Shown here piece by piece: positions 44,890-56,216 of a DNA stretch of 64,000 nt. Below the pieces are notes generated by a model that had not been told where the DNA came from, did no database searches, and saw nothing but the letters and a program-made list of their open reading frames with translations. Origin of the DNA: Rhyacophila brunnea (Eukaryota > Arthropoda > Insecta > Trichoptera > Rhyacophilidae); the NCBI GenBank assembly GCA_022495005.1, contig JAGYXB010001575.1, forward strand, positions 434,001 to 498,000. Direction: 5' to 3'. Position 1 is the first letter of the stretch, and every line of letters begins with the position of its first letter. A program made the translations under genes and the position numbers.

Positions 44890-45319
44890 CATCATCATGC
44901 TGTATGAAGGCCTCTCAAGCTTCTTCCAACTCTCTCGGTCCTGCGTCGTTTGCTGCCAAGTATTTCCGCCGAACTTTATCAGTTCGTCAATCCAGCGGCT
45001 TTTAAGGCGACCCTGTGGCCGTTTCGTGCCCCGTGGGTACCATTGGATGACGGCATTTGTCCAGCGGCCGTCCTTTCGGCGAGCAATGTGCCCCGCCCAT
45101 CTCCATTTCAGCTGTTTGGCAACGTTTATTACATCGCGTACGCCTGTCTGCTTCCTAACCCATTCGTTTCTCTTACGGTCCTTTCGCGTGATGCCCAACA
45201 TACACCTCCCCGTGCCTCGCTGTGCGACTCTTAGCCTTTGTACATCTCTCGTGTTGAGGGTCCACGTCTCGCAGCCATACGTGAGCACGGGCAGCACACA
45301 TTGGTTGAACACCTATGCG
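44890..45319 (-). mobile_element. RTE LINE insertion, 5'-truncated, with 12-bp target duplication
   Basis: The minus strand is open for 142 codons: VLPVLTYGCETWTL, QRLRVAQRGTGRCMLGITRK, KQTGVRDVINVAKQLKWRWA, GHIARRKDGRWTNAVIQWYP, RGTKRPQGRLKSRWIDELIK and DRESWKKLE, then a frameshift before the usual QQWIDSG end. Polymerase and endonuclease parts are absent. The 3' end is a CATCATCATG (ATG-type) repeat. ATGATGCTATAT flanks it exactly at 44878-44889 and 45320-45331, the signature of target-primed reverse transcription. Strongly GC-richer than its surroundings, so recent. Confidence 0.95.
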
Positions 45320-45331
45320 ATGATGCTATAT

Positions 45332-46317
45332 AATACATAATAAAATACAAATTAAGTACAGTATGAAATCATGAATAATCATGAAATGGATAAAAGAAAA
45401 ACTTAGTTTCTGATTTGTATATAAATATAAAATAAGAAGAGAAAGTAATTTGTATGTAATATTGCCAGGTGGCAGTATAATCAGTCAAAGTTCTCATACT
45501 TCTTCTTCCTCACACATTTACATGTTCTGTCTTACTATCTTTACGCTGGTATTTCAGAATCATTTATTTGTCTATGAGCTGCTGCGTCAGCCTGGCTGAG
45601 TTTTTTAGTCACATAACTTTACCATATACCTACGTCGTTGCTGATTTGGTTCATTTGTCAAGCGGTGACGCTTAGCTGATGGTTCTTCCTCATCCATGTT
45701 TACATTTTTTGAATGATTTTGTATGTTGCCTAAAGCACCATTAAATCTGTAATTAGAAAGACACACTTATGTCTTGATACCTACTCTAATAACTCGATAT
45801 CTGTTACACTATTTTAAGAGTGTCATTTATTTTCTATCACGACCCGATTAAAATAAACGATTCGTCAATTTTTTCAAACTACAGTTTTTTCCTTGTTTCG
45901 TTCCTTCACATTTTCATATATTTTCTCTCATACGTTTCTGATAGTTCAAGACAAATATATATATTACTTAATAACCATATGTAGAAACATCACATTTTAG
46001 CTATTTTTACTTCACCAATAAAAAATTCATACGGCAAGCAATACGCCCCACTGTAGTCAGTCCGTGATATGAAACTGTAAATTTAGATGGTAGTGCTAGT
46101 TATTGCTCTTAAATTTTGTAGAAAATGATGATTGATGCATATTGTAATAAACAGTAATAATTTGAAAGAAATAATATGCAATTAAAAATCTACATTACAA
46201 GTTACCGTATAACTAGCACTAACATCATAATTGACAATTCAGTGCTACGGTCTTAATATTGCCGGACTTGGGTAAGCAACTACCTAAGTCAAAATAACTG
46301 ATAATATAGGAAAACGG
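45332..46317. other. Unassigned AT-rich DNA
   Basis: An inverted pair TAGTGCTAGTTAT / ATAACTAGCACTA at about 46091 and 46209 spans 130 bp and might be a small MITE. Otherwise nothing. Confidence 0.35.
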
Positions 46318-47218
46318 GAAAGGGACAACTGGGCGTCAGGACAATAATTGGGCGCCGCACTGTCTAATGAAATAAATATACGTTTTTTACGATTTTATAC
46401 AGAAAGTGGACTAGGAATTTAAATCAGTTTCTATCTATTACTTAGTGGTTTTGATTCATTTTGCTCTTAAAATAATATTTTTTTACGGATTGAGAATTAT
46501 CATGCCCAAGGCTTTAGATAAACAATTACAAGATAAAAAGAACTTTTTATATACAACGTTTTTAAATTTTCTGCTGAATCACATAAACTTGACTTAACTA
46601 GCTTAAACGATCAAAAAAATTTGTACTTGATAGAAATACTGAATAATGAAATGTCATTTCATATCGATTTCGATAGTAACGTACGTATATATTATTTAAT
46701 AATTTAGTTTCTAGGACCCCCTAGCAACCAATAATGGTATCGAAATAACTTTTCATACAAAACAGAATTAACTAAAAATGAATTCAATTCTAATTAAAGA
46801 TGGCTAAATGTATTAAAAGAATGCATTAGCATCGTGTTCTGATATATTCTAAAAGTTTCAAATGTCTAGCTAGTCGGGAAGTTAGTTAAAAATCGATTGC
46901 GAGATTTGTACTGGACAAATAAGAATACGACCTAAGAAAAACGTTGTAATAAAATAAAAGAACTCTCTTCTTGTTGGAACTTAAACATATGCACAATTAA
47001 ACCATTATTTTTATGCGTGCATATTTAAAATATTAAATAATAATACGTAATAAATTGGACGCTAAAGACGCGCCCAGCACATTCGATATAATTATCATGC
47101 TATTTAAATGTGGTAATTAAAAAGTCAATCATTGTGTTAATAACTACATAATTATAATCCAGGAATGTCTATTTATTTTCAAATGTCATTTGATTGCGTG
47201 GCGCCCAGTTGTTCCAGC
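46318..47218. mobile_element. Possible TIR element with GGGCG ends, split by family A
   Basis: GGGACAACTGGGCGTC at the left and GGAACAACTGGGCGCC (reverse complement of the right end) agree in 13 of 16. A second GGGCGCCGCAC near the left strengthens the pairing. A family-A copy lies inside. No target duplication seen. Confidence 0.45.
46524..46950 (-). repeat. Family-A repeat, reverse copy
   Basis: It runs from AATTACAAGATAAAAAGAAC to AAAACGTTGTAAT in reverse order. Shares TTAGGTCG with the copy at 51656, so these two form a subgroup. Confidence 0.8.
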
Positions 47219-48039
47219 ACCAAATCATCCTAGACCCAGGAAAATTACGCAAATAAAACTTATTTCTTGCGAAAAATAATTAATGGTATAATTAATTAAT
47301 ACATCTTTCCTCTGCCTTCTTTCCTTCGTACACATTTTCATATGTGTTCACTCTTGTACATATAATTTAAATAAAAAATATAATATATAAAGTAATATTA
47401 TTGTATTGTGTTTACTTCCCTGATAGCAAACGCTATAATAAATAACGAACAGAAAGAGTGACTCAGCCAGTTTCAGCTTTTCCTTTGCGATGCCGTAAGT
47501 GATATTAAACTAACGTACAACTAGTAATATTTTCAATGTTTCGCATTATCGCCTTCAAGTTTAATAAATTTATGGTAACTCCGCTCTGCGGGCGAATGAT
47601 TTATCTGCGATTCTTCGTTTTATTTATAATGTTGTCACCTTTTATATATCATATTTATAATGTAAAGTTGTTTATTATAAAATGTAAGTTATAATATTGC
47701 GCTAGGAACACTTGTTATTGTATGATGAATTATTATTGTCATTGTATACCATAATTCATCATTGTATAAGGGTTATTTAGAATATAATATCGTGGGGTTG
47801 CTGCCAAAACTTGGAAAGTCGATAATTTAAGTATTTAGAGTTTACAACAGATTATGTGTCTGTATAGGTATAAATATGTACTTTAGAAAAGAAAACCAAG
47901 GTCAGCTGATATATTTATAGAACATGCACATAATGCACAAAGAAATTAGTATTAGATTTTAGAGGGCAAGTCAAACTTCAAATTTCAATTACTCCATAAC
48001 ATGATTTCGAAATTTACCAGCTTTTGGCAGAAACTTCAC
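47219..48039. other. Unassigned AT-rich DNA
   Basis: No feature recognised. Confidence 0.35.
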
Positions 48040-48041
48040 TA

Positions 48042-48606
48042 TATGAGGCGTCTAATTCCAAAAAGCGATAAGTCCACATTTTGTCAAAATCGAAAAAAAT
48101 ACGCACGTATTCTTTGTATAATTTTACACAATATGTATTGATCTATAAATTCCAAAACGCGACATAACTCTACGAAAAAAAATATTTTAAGCCTCGATTA
48201 ATTACAAAAGGCGCGAAGTCCGTTTTTCATTTTATTTAAAGCTTGGTTGATTTTGTGCGTGTTTAAGTCAACCAATAAGAGAACGTTCAATATTGAAAAG
48301 GGCGTCTCCCATGCTGTAGCATCTGGTAAACTTATGACAGTGCCACGGAAATATGTGCCTTATGCGGGATACATTAAAAAGTGAAGTACAAGTAGCGCTA
48401 AGTCCAATTTTATTTTGCCTATATTTATTACATTTAAGAGTTTATTGGCTGAAACAAATTGCCATTTGGTTCTAATTTTGGCATAGAATACAACGGAAAA
48501 AAAATCTCGCGTTAAAACAAATAATTGAAGCTAGAAACATAAAAACGTTGTTTCCCGAAAATATTGAATTGTGGACTTGTCGCTTTTTGTAATTAGACGC
48601 CTCATA
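48042..48606. mobile_element. TIR element with iteron-like AAGCGACAAGTCC motifs
   Basis: TATGAGGCGTCTAATTCCAA at the left and TATGAGGCGTCTAATTACAA (reverse complement of the right) are followed by AAAGCGAxAAGTCCACA, about 38 bp of TIR with two or three differences. TA flanks both ends. The motif CCAAAAAGCGATAAGTCC recurs inside, diverged, as CAAAACGCGACATAACTC, CAAAAGGCGCGAAGTCC and AGTAGCGCTAAGTCC. 565 bp, no transposase. Confidence 0.88.
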
Positions 48607-48923
48607 TATTATGTTACGTATTTAATAAAAGTGGGACGAAGAAGTAGATGAAGAAGAAGATTCGACGAAGACAAAACCAATTTTCAGTGATGGGTGCATT
48701 GACACCGACACTCTTATGCGGGTTTCCGATCTGCTGATCACCTGCTCTCTCGAGCTGGTGACCAGGTTTAATTGCTTAGGTGCAGTATTTACCGACGATG
48801 TCAGTTTTTCCAAACATGTAAACCGTATAGGTGTGGCGGGTTACATTCAGCCAACTTGATGTCGCGTGGACATTACCGTTGTATTTTGTGAGAACCAAAT
48901 GTTAATTATGCTACAGTATAGCT

Positions 48924-49140
48924 GTGATATACGGCATCTTACTAAGTTCTAACTTATGGCAAAACCTCAAAGATTCCATTTGTCGTGGAAAACATTCCTT
49001 CATTTTAAAGCGGTGCTACAACTGCAATCTACGCGCTGCAGATCTCATATGGCCAGAGGTGCGAGACGTGACGATGGACCTATGGAAGCGGTTCAACTTT
49101 GTGCTTGCCATATGCCTCAATGCTGTGCAAACGTAACAGG
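48924..49140 (+). mobile_element. LINE C-terminal scrap (same type as 8300-8575)
   Basis: The frame from 48924 reads NLKDSICRGKHSFILKRCY, NCNLRAADLIWPEVRDVTM and LAICLNAVQT, aligning with QGFRHRGRPSFTLKWCYKSD, LRVAGLEWREAQ of the 8300-8575 fragment. Confidence 0.65.
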
Positions 49141-49599
49141 GTGACGTAACTAAGTATGTAGATAATACAAGTACAATATTATTTTAGTGATTAATAGAAT
49201 ATATAATTTTACCACCACGAGAGGCATGTCAATTAATAAAATTAAGTCGTAATGCATATTTTAAAATTATTTAATAATTGTTCCCGGATTGATACGGAGC
49301 CCTCTAAATTTAGGGTTGAGTCGTCAAAAGTATCTTCTTAGTATAGGTATTATAAATATCTGCGACCAATAATGTCCTTCTAAAAGGAACCAAACTATTC
49401 TAATCGTTATAAAATCATATGAATCTATGTAGCATCTACTGTATATTTTATTTCTCTTCTTCTTGGTCGTGCACTCATGGCTGAGGATCGTGACCACGTT
49501 TAAATTTCGCCATCCTTTGAGGGACCAAGACTTTCCATCCTTCTGGATCTTCTGCTTCTCTCAGGGCAGAATGGATGGTGCCCCCAGTCAGTTCTTTCA
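49141..49599. other. Unassigned; right part may be LINE-derived
   Basis: 49460-49600 is GC-richer and adjoins the LINE scrap on the minus strand, probably its decayed 3' end (GGGACCAAGACTTTCCATCC). No clear frame. Confidence 0.3.
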
Positions 49600-49868
49600 C
49601 TTAGTCGCTCCATCGCGCAGACGTTCTTCCTCTGCTTCGCCTTCCCTGGAAGCTACCCAAAACTACCAGTCTCTCCAGGTTGTCCGGTCCGCGCCTGACA
49701 ATATGTCCAAAAAAATGCAGAATTCTTCTCAGACATCTCGTCGAAAGCCGTTCCTTTATCTTCAGTCTCTGGATGATTGACTGGTTTGTCCTGTGCTCCG
49801 TCCAAGAAATGCAAAGCATTCGACGCCAACACCACATCTCAAAGGCATCAATTGCCTTTCGTTCTCTT
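49600..49868 (-). mobile_element. RTE-type LINE scrap (CWRRML motif)
   Basis: The minus strand reads AIDAFEMWCWRRMLCISW, TEHRTNQSIIQRLKIKERLS, LRRILHFFGHIVRRGPDNLE, RLVVLGSFQGRRSRGRTSAR then WSD. This is a distinct but widespread LINE C-terminal type. One frame shift lies near the DAFE segment. Confidence 0.8.
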
Positions 49869-50725
49869 ATATTATCTCTTATTAATATTTATAATTATTT
49901 TAAATATTTTATTATTAGCTACATATATAAATTACTGGATCCCAATAGTAAACTTCGGAGTGAAAGCAGTGTTCGTTTCATTTCCTGACTTTGTTAGTTG
50001 ACCAAATAAAACACAAAATAAGTATGCGTGTTTCAAGTAATTAAACAAAATAACAGACTCTTAAAACTACCGTGACATTTATTGATCAAGATAAAAGAAA
50101 AAAATCGAATAGAATTTTAAACGATTTTATCATTTTTATTCGATCGATAATAGGAAGATTAATAGATGGTAATTCGAGACCTTCCGTTGCATTTAAAAAG
50201 CTTATTTTTCATGACAGTTTTCTGTATGCACTGCGTTTCAAAAATATTCATTATAATATGGCTACTAATATAAATCTTTACTTGTAAATTAAAAGTTTTT
50301 ACAGATATGAGTAAAGTTTACCGATGAATCTTTACGATATTGTGGAAATAAATAATATTATGTGATAATGTAAAATAAATGATTTTCACAATACGAGTAT
50401 CATGTAAAATAAAAATACACATTGCTTCAGTTAATTTTATAGATAATTTTTAATAGTAAATATTGTAACGCACTATCTTAGATTGTAAAGAAGAAGGCAA
50501 ACGGCATTAGTTGACCAAGAAAAATACGCATTTATTGCATGCAAAATAATTTCCGTTAGTTATTCAACTAAAGGACAAAGTCAGATTTCAATTCGCTATC
50601 AATAAATTGCACAGAGAATATAACAATAATAGCCAATCTTTTTTTGAAGATAAATAAAGATGATTTTTTTACAATATATTTGGTATTTGTAAAATTAGAA
50701 AAGTTTGTAGTGAATATATTGATCA
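49869..50725. other. Unassigned AT-rich DNA
   Basis: No feature recognised. The RTE fragment follows. Confidence 0.35.
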
Positions 50726-51135
50726 CATATGCGTGTGAAACATGGACCCTAAGTAAAAGAGAGATCCAGAAACTTTGAGTAGCACAACGTGGTATGGAGA
50801 GGTGCATACTGGGCATAACGCGAAAGGACAAAAAGAGGAATGAGTGGATAAAGAAGCAGACAATGGTTTGCGATGTAATAGAATTTATTAAAAGCCTTAA
50901 ATGGAGATGGGCTGGACACATTGCTCGAAGAAGAGACAATCGTTGGACAAATCTAGTCATCCAGTGGTATCCAAGAAGTACAAAACGTCCGCAAGGTAGA
51001 CCTAGAGGCCGCTAGATCGATGAAATGATAAAGTTCTGCGGAAGTACGTGGCAACGCGATGCACAGGACCGAGAGAAGTGGAAGCAGCTTGAAGATGCCT
51101 TCATCCAGCAGTGGATAGATTCAGGCTGATGATTA
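50726..51135 (+). mobile_element. RTE LINE 3' end, nearly intact frame with two stops
   Basis: Plus frame: ITYACETWTLSKREIQKL, stop, VAQRGMERCILGITRKDKKR, NEWIKKQTMVCDVIEFIKSL, KWRWAGHIARRRDNRWTNLV, IQWYPRSTKRPQGRPRGR, stop, IDEMIKFCGSTWQRDAQDRE, KWKQLEDAFIQQWIDSG and stop, then a GATGATTATGATGATGATG tail. Both internal stops are single-base changes (TGA after KL, TAG for a tryptophan). This gives the reference end for the other RTE copies in the window. Confidence 0.88.
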
Positions 51136-51655
51136 TGATGATGATGATATTTAATCCATAGTTGACTATGGTTTATACCTAAATGGTAAAATACCTCCAT
51201 AGTTAACAACAAAATCTTAAAAAATGGGTATCGATTACTATGACGATGCTTGTAAATGTGGAATGACCTACGAGTATCATAATTTTACATTTTATAAATT
51301 TTTAGCCTAAAACTGTGTGCATTTTTTTCATTGTGCAGTTTTAATATCAAAAACATTATTTTGAAGCAACTATTTGAAATTATTATTAATTGATACGTGA
51401 ATATTATATTTTAATAACGGTTCCTTTAAATAATTGTAAATATTTTTAAACGCATGAAAAAGATTTATTTGAAGGTTTACAAGACATTCCCGCCATTTGA
51501 ATTATATCATTTATTGTTAAGAATATTTTAACACAAGCAAGGTGTTTTCCTTCGCTGTAGTAAACAAAAATGATAGGAATAGGTACCAACATTACATGAA
51601 GATTGAAGACAATCCGTTTCTGTAAGTTTACCTACTTAAGGCATGTTTCTATTTT
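51136..51655. other. Unassigned AT-rich DNA
   Basis: ATAGTTGACTATGG and CATAGTTAACAAC near 51157-51209 are related words. Otherwise nothing. Confidence 0.35.
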
Positions 51656-52120
51656 TTACAACGTTTTTCTTAGGTCGTATTCTTATTTGTCTGCTGGTTG
51701 TTTGTCCGGTACAAATCTTGCAATCGATTTTAAACTAACTTCCCGACTAGCTAGACATTTGAAACTTTTAGAATATATCAGAACACGATGCCATTGTATT
51801 CTTTTAATACTTTTAGCCATCTTCATGTAGAATTGAATTCATTTTCAGTTAATTCTGTTTTGTATAAAAAGTTATTTCGGAAGAAATCCGTAATCCAATC
51901 CACTATTATTGGTTGCTAGGTGTCTGGGGTTCTAGCAACTAAATTATTAATATATACGTGCGTTACTATGGAAATCAATATGAGTGTCAAAATGACATTT
52001 CAGTATTATTTCTATCAAATACCATTTTTTTTGATCGTTTAAGCTAGTCAAGCCAAGTTTATATGATTCAACAGAAAATTTAAAAACGTTGTATATAAAA
52101 AGTTCTTTTTATCTTGTTAT
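51656..52120 (+). repeat. Family-A repeat copy
   Basis: TTACAACGTTTTTCTTAGGT to TCTTTTTATCTTGTTATT, colinear with the other copies. It carries GATCGTTTAAGCTAGTCAAG, shared with the copies at 1 and 46524 but not with the tandem pair. Confidence 0.8.
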
Positions 52121-52213
52121 TATTATAGATAAAGTTCCTAATAATTAACAAGATTTAAGATATTTTTTGGACATCCTTGGATAGATTTTTCACCTAGTTA
52201 TATCATAAAATTA

Positions 52214-52478
52214 TATATCGTGGTCGTACAGGCAGAAGTCACTAACTCCATTTTTGACGAAATTGACATTTTAATGTTATTATATAGAAAAAGTAATATT
52301 GCTTGACTGGCATACGTCACGATTTAAGATTATTAAACATATAAAAAATAAAAGTAATGAAGAACTCAAAAAATAAAGATTTTACAACCATTTTAAGAAC
52401 ACCAAAAACACAAAACATTGATTATCTCAGAACTGTGTATTTGGAGTTAGTGACTTCTGCCTGTACGCCCACGATATA
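52214..52478. mobile_element. MITE family N, 38-bp TIRs
   Basis: TATATCGTGGTCGTACAGGC and TATATCGTGGGCGTACAGGC (reverse complement of the right end), continuing AGAAGTCACTAACTCCA on both sides. One mismatch over about 37 bp. TA flanks are possible. About 265 bp. Confidence 0.9.
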
Positions 52479-52499
52479 TGTGTCACTTTTTTTAATGAT

Positions 52500-52690
52500 T
52501 CTGTAGCCCAATTCGAGCGTTGACCTCCCCCAGCTAGTGCAATCCTCTTCGGCCCTCTCCTGTCATCGATATTAAAAATATATATTGGATTGCTCATTAC
52601 ATCCCTCTACCAAATCCTTGACCTCCCTACTAGTTTTCTTCCTTTTGGATTCCCAACGAAGACCATTTTTGTATCCGTATCTATGGCATA
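52500..52690 (-). mobile_element. LINE C-terminal scrap
   Basis: Minus strand: VFVGNPKGRKLVGRSRIW, then broken frames including NIDDRRGPKRIALA, in the place of the xGxxxGRPRxRWxDDV...DRxxWRxxV tail of RTE-type LINEs. Confidence 0.5.
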
Positions 52691-53057
52691 ACTATATACA
52701 ATTTCCTAGTTGTTAGTGATATTAATCTTAGTCATTATCGTCTTATATTATCATTTCAGTGTAGTCATTGTCCACTGTAAGACAAAGAACTCTCGTATCG
52801 CTTTTACTCCACCCAGTCTTGCGTTGGTATCATATTATATCGTCTCTGTTCTATAAGAACACACTAACTGGAGAATACTAGTTTTGAGTAATTTGATTTT
52901 GAAGTTGTTAAAATATTTGTAATGGTTTATCATGTCATTGTGAGTTTATGAAGTAATCGTAAAAAGGATGACTTTAAAATAAAGACTGTTTATTTATTAA
53001 GAAGGTTTCCAGTCGGTAAAGTTTGAAATAAGGAACATTTTGGTATAACTAACTCAA
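52691..53057. other. Unassigned
   Basis: No feature recognised. Confidence 0.3.
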
Positions 53058-53107
53058 TATGTCATTTTTCGAATTAGTGTCTTCTGCCAGAACAGTGACG
53101 ATATAAT
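53058..53107. repeat. Lone diverged family-N terminus
   Basis: In reverse complement: ATATCGTCACTGTTCTGGCA then GAAGACACTAATTCG, resembling the family-N TIR at 52214. It may be the far end of a larger relative. Confidence 0.45.
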
Positions 53108-53209
53108 ATATTTTTCGTGCCCTCACGTGGTATAGTTTCCAATCCCGATATTCTTTAAAATTTAAATTTTTAATTTTTAATTTTAATTTTTGTCAATTAC
53201 ACGCATGGT

Positions 53210-53565
53210 CGCCATGACCTATTTTGGGTGAAAGCTGTTTCCTCACGTCAGGTTCACCAGGCACCAATAGCGAGGACTGTCCGGCTGGTCAATGCACTCC
53301 CTAGATATGTAGACATTTTTAGCGATACATTGTTATTAAATTCTATTTTATTGTTTAATTTGTATTTTTTTTTCAAATTATTGTTCTTTTTTTATTTTAT
53401 TTATTTTTTATAAAATTATTTTTGCTTTGTTTTTTTTCTCTACTAAGTTGATTTACCTGTACTTTTTATTCAAAATGTCATGTTATGAACGTCTTGAATT
53501 AATAATTTGTTATGTGCTCAATTTGTCTTTTTAAATTAATAAATAAATATATATATATATGTAGA
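53210..53565 (+). mobile_element. Jockey/CR1-like LINE 3' end
   Basis: SRQVHQAPIARTVRLVNALP then RYVDIFSDTLLL is the xxRxxxLxNxLPxxVDIFxD end of such LINEs. The 3' side is T-rich, then AATTAATAAATAAATATATA as a tail. Confidence 0.65.
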
Positions 53566-54017
53566 CTTATCCCGAAAAAAGTTTGTAAATATTCTTTAGT
53601 TGTAAAGTTTTTGGGCATGATGTACATTAGACTGAAACCAAACTATTTATGAGGTAAATACACGTCGATTGATGAACGGATGCAAATGGTAGTTTGTTTA
53701 ATTGTCAATCTTTTACGCTAAGTGCCCGATTGAAAGATAAAATAACAAACCGGCACGCACCTGATACCTTTGTAATGTTGAACAATCCGATGTCATTTCA
53801 TTTCAGGTTTTTGAAAGGAGAAATTTAAAAAAAAAATAGACGCAGTAGAAATAATCATTACGTACACATTCATTTTATACGATTCGATTCGCCTTTTTTT
53901 TCAAATAAATGAGATAGATAACGATTGGATATAGGCATGCACCCTTCTATATCCTTACCTTACCCCACAACTCCACCACTGCTATCTAACAGCACCGTAA
54001 TGAATTGTTGGATGAAG
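53566..54017. other. Unassigned
   Basis: Nothing nameable except the start of a CACCACTGCTATCT-type repeat that recurs at 54256. Confidence 0.3.
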
Positions 54018-54290
54018 GGTCGTCAAATCGAAAGAAAAAGTATCGATACCAAAGTATCGAATTTTTTGACGACCCCAATTACAAGTGCTGTATTTTCACA
54101 AAACAAAATATCTTAATGTCGGAAGCTTTTGGATCCTAAATTTTTGGGTTGTTAGATGACGGCATATACGCCACTCTACCTCACCTCACCACTTTGGCGC
54201 AGCTATCTTACTAATATAGAATATAGGTCCACCTGCATCTCACCTCACCACTCCATCACTGCTATCTGACCGCTTTCCATGCTCGTGATG
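53940..54290. repeat. Imperfect minisatellite-like repeats
   Basis: ACTCCACCACTGCTATCTAA (53969), a diverged CACTTTGGCGCAGCTATCT (54190) and ACTCCATCACTGCTATCTGA (54250) recur in the same orientation after CTCACC/TTACCC-rich leads. Confidence 0.45.
54018..54076. repeat. Small palindrome with GGGTCGTCAAA ends
   Basis: GGGTCGTCAAATCGA on the left and TCGAATTTTTTGACGACCC on the right, with GTATCGATACC between. It splits the minisatellite-like repeat, so it may be an insertion. Confidence 0.6.
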
Positions 54291-55139
54291 AATAAAATTG
54301 TTGCTAGTACCTACGACATTGCTGAGAAGTTTTCTTTTAATTTAAGCTTGAGATATCTAGATGAAACTACTGTTTAAGATTAGTAATTAAAATCGGTCTA
54401 GTAGTTTCAGGATATAACAGTGAAAAAAACAGACAAGACATTCTATGCATCAAAAGTAAAAAAAGCTTTTATATTATTATGTTGCCGGTTTTTCAATACT
54501 ATGCTTAATTTTATTATTCAAACCAAAATATTATTGAAAAAAGACTTCAACGAAAGGACAAGCCACAAACCTGTAAATCGATATTCAAAAAAAGAGCAAA
54601 TAATAACAAGAACGTGATATGACACGTGAGCTATGGTATCTACGATTCGAAGCGACGTCCTCTTTGTGGCCGATCGGGTCCTCTAATTGAATAATGCCTC
54701 CTAACGACTTTCATAAAACACAATCAAACTGGCGGCTTGGTGTCGCATCGCTTGCCATGACGCTGTGAATTATGCCACTGCAATATTGCTGCATATTTAC
54801 TTATGGATTTTTAACATAATAAACGTTGATTGTTGTCTAAGAAGAATATCAATAATCTATACACATATAATAATATATTTAATACAAATCATGTTTATTT
54901 GTTACTTTCAAATTTGATTTTTTACCAGATAAAATTCGCACATTTTGGATTCTATTTTAATTTGCTGTTCTTTTGTTTGACTTTTACTACTGCCATGATT
55001 ATTTTCATTTTGACATATTATTAATTATTGTATGCTTGGATATAATTGCTCACGAACTCGAGTGTTTGTAACGCGGTCGTATCAATGTACCCCCGAGACA
55101 TCGATTCTCGACACAACAGCCTTCTGTGATTGACGTAAT
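54077..55139. other. Mostly unassigned AT-rich DNA
   Basis: AAATCGGTCTAGTAGTTTCA near 54390, followed by AACAGACAAGACA, resembles the 3' ends of common insect interspersed repeats (TCGGTxxAGTAGTTT...ACAAAC) but only one copy is present here. No gene seen. Confidence 0.35.
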
Positions 55140-55400
55140 CACGAAGATACGTTTTACGTGACTGGGACATGTGTTCCGGATGCCGCCAAAGAGTGCAACA
55201 CTTCTTACCCTTGTGGCACAGTCTCAAGGGTTCCGTCGTCGTGGCCGGCCCTCCCTTACCCTGCAGCGGTGCTACAAAAGCGATCTACGTGCTGCAGGTC
55301 TAGAATGGCGGAAGGCGCAAGAGTTGACGATGGATTGAGAGAAGTGGCGCGAACTTGTGCTTGCTCCATGCCCCAATGCTGGGTCGTGACAGAGTGAAAG
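55140..55400 (+). mobile_element. LINE C-terminal fragment (FRMPPKSATL type)
   Basis: GHVFRMPPKSATLLTLVAQS, QGFRRRGRPSLTLQRCYKSD, LRAAGLEWRKAQELTMD, stop, EKWRELVLAPCPNAGS then stop. Best preserved member of the type also seen at 8300-8575 (-) and 48924-49140 (+). GC-rich relative to its flanks. A GAAAGAAGAAG tail follows. Confidence 0.75.
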
Positions 55401-55662
55401 AAGAAGATATAGTTGACTGAAAATATAATTATTATTGTTTTGATAAGTGAGATGTATATCCATCAACGAAGAGACCTTGCGCGAAGCCAAGTATTTAAGC
55501 TATTTTAATGAATTACCCAATTATAATATTATTGAACCCACAAAAATTATCTATGTGAAAATATTGTAACCTCACAACTTCAGGTTACCTTTTAATAAAC
55601 GGCAAAGAGCTATGAGTTGTTATTTCATTTTAATGTAAATAGAGTGGTGAATGATAAGTAGT
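55401..55662. other. Unassigned
   Basis: No feature recognised. Confidence 0.3.
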
Positions 55663-55664
55663 TA

Positions 55665-55852
55665 CTGTCCAACAAGAAGATTTAGGCACAGGCCGGAAGT
55701 CGCTGTCGTCGACTAAATAGGAAGAGCTTGTTTAGTTCACAGTTTTAACACGTGTATAACTCGTCGTTAACCAGAAGGCACTATAATCGAAAATGGGAGG
55801 AGCTTGTTAGTTCACAGTTTTAACACGTAGCCAAAAAGATCTTGTTGGACAG
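55665..55852. mobile_element. MITE with CTGTCCAACAAGA ends and TA target
   Basis: CTGTCCAACAAGAAGATTT at the left and CTGTCCAACAAGATCTTT (reverse complement of the right). TA sits at 55663-55664 and 55853-55854. Inside, GAGCTTGTTTAGTTCACAGT and GAGCTTGTTAGTTCACAGT, each followed by TTTAACACGT, form a direct repeat. 188 bp. Confidence 0.85.
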
Positions 55853-56214
55853 TACTTATGAAATTGTAACACATAAATGATAATAAGACGAGGCTAAATA
55901 TTTTATTTATAATACAAAAATATTAGGAGCCAATACATTATTTTAGAGTAAATAATTTATTAAACCTCCAAACGAATGCTCCAACTAAGGACGTGGATTA
56001 AAAATATGTAGACTAAAATTATATGACATATGATATCCAACACGGCCAAAATAAAATGTATATTGCAAAAGCTGGAAATGAGAACATTCAGATGCATCAC
56101 AGGCATAACCCTTATAAATTATAAGAAATTATTCGTGTTTTTTCTCGATTTTTTTTCGATTACAGTTGTAGGTCAAATTTGTGGTAAGTGACGTTCCTCC
56201 ATTTATTTTTTTGG
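55853..56214. other. Unassigned AT-rich DNA
   Basis: No feature recognised. Confidence 0.35.
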
Positions 56215-56216
56215 TA

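Noticed and set aside
44897..45340. 147-codon plus-strand frame as a gene
   Set aside because: It is the antisense of the RTE fragment whose target duplications bound it exactly.
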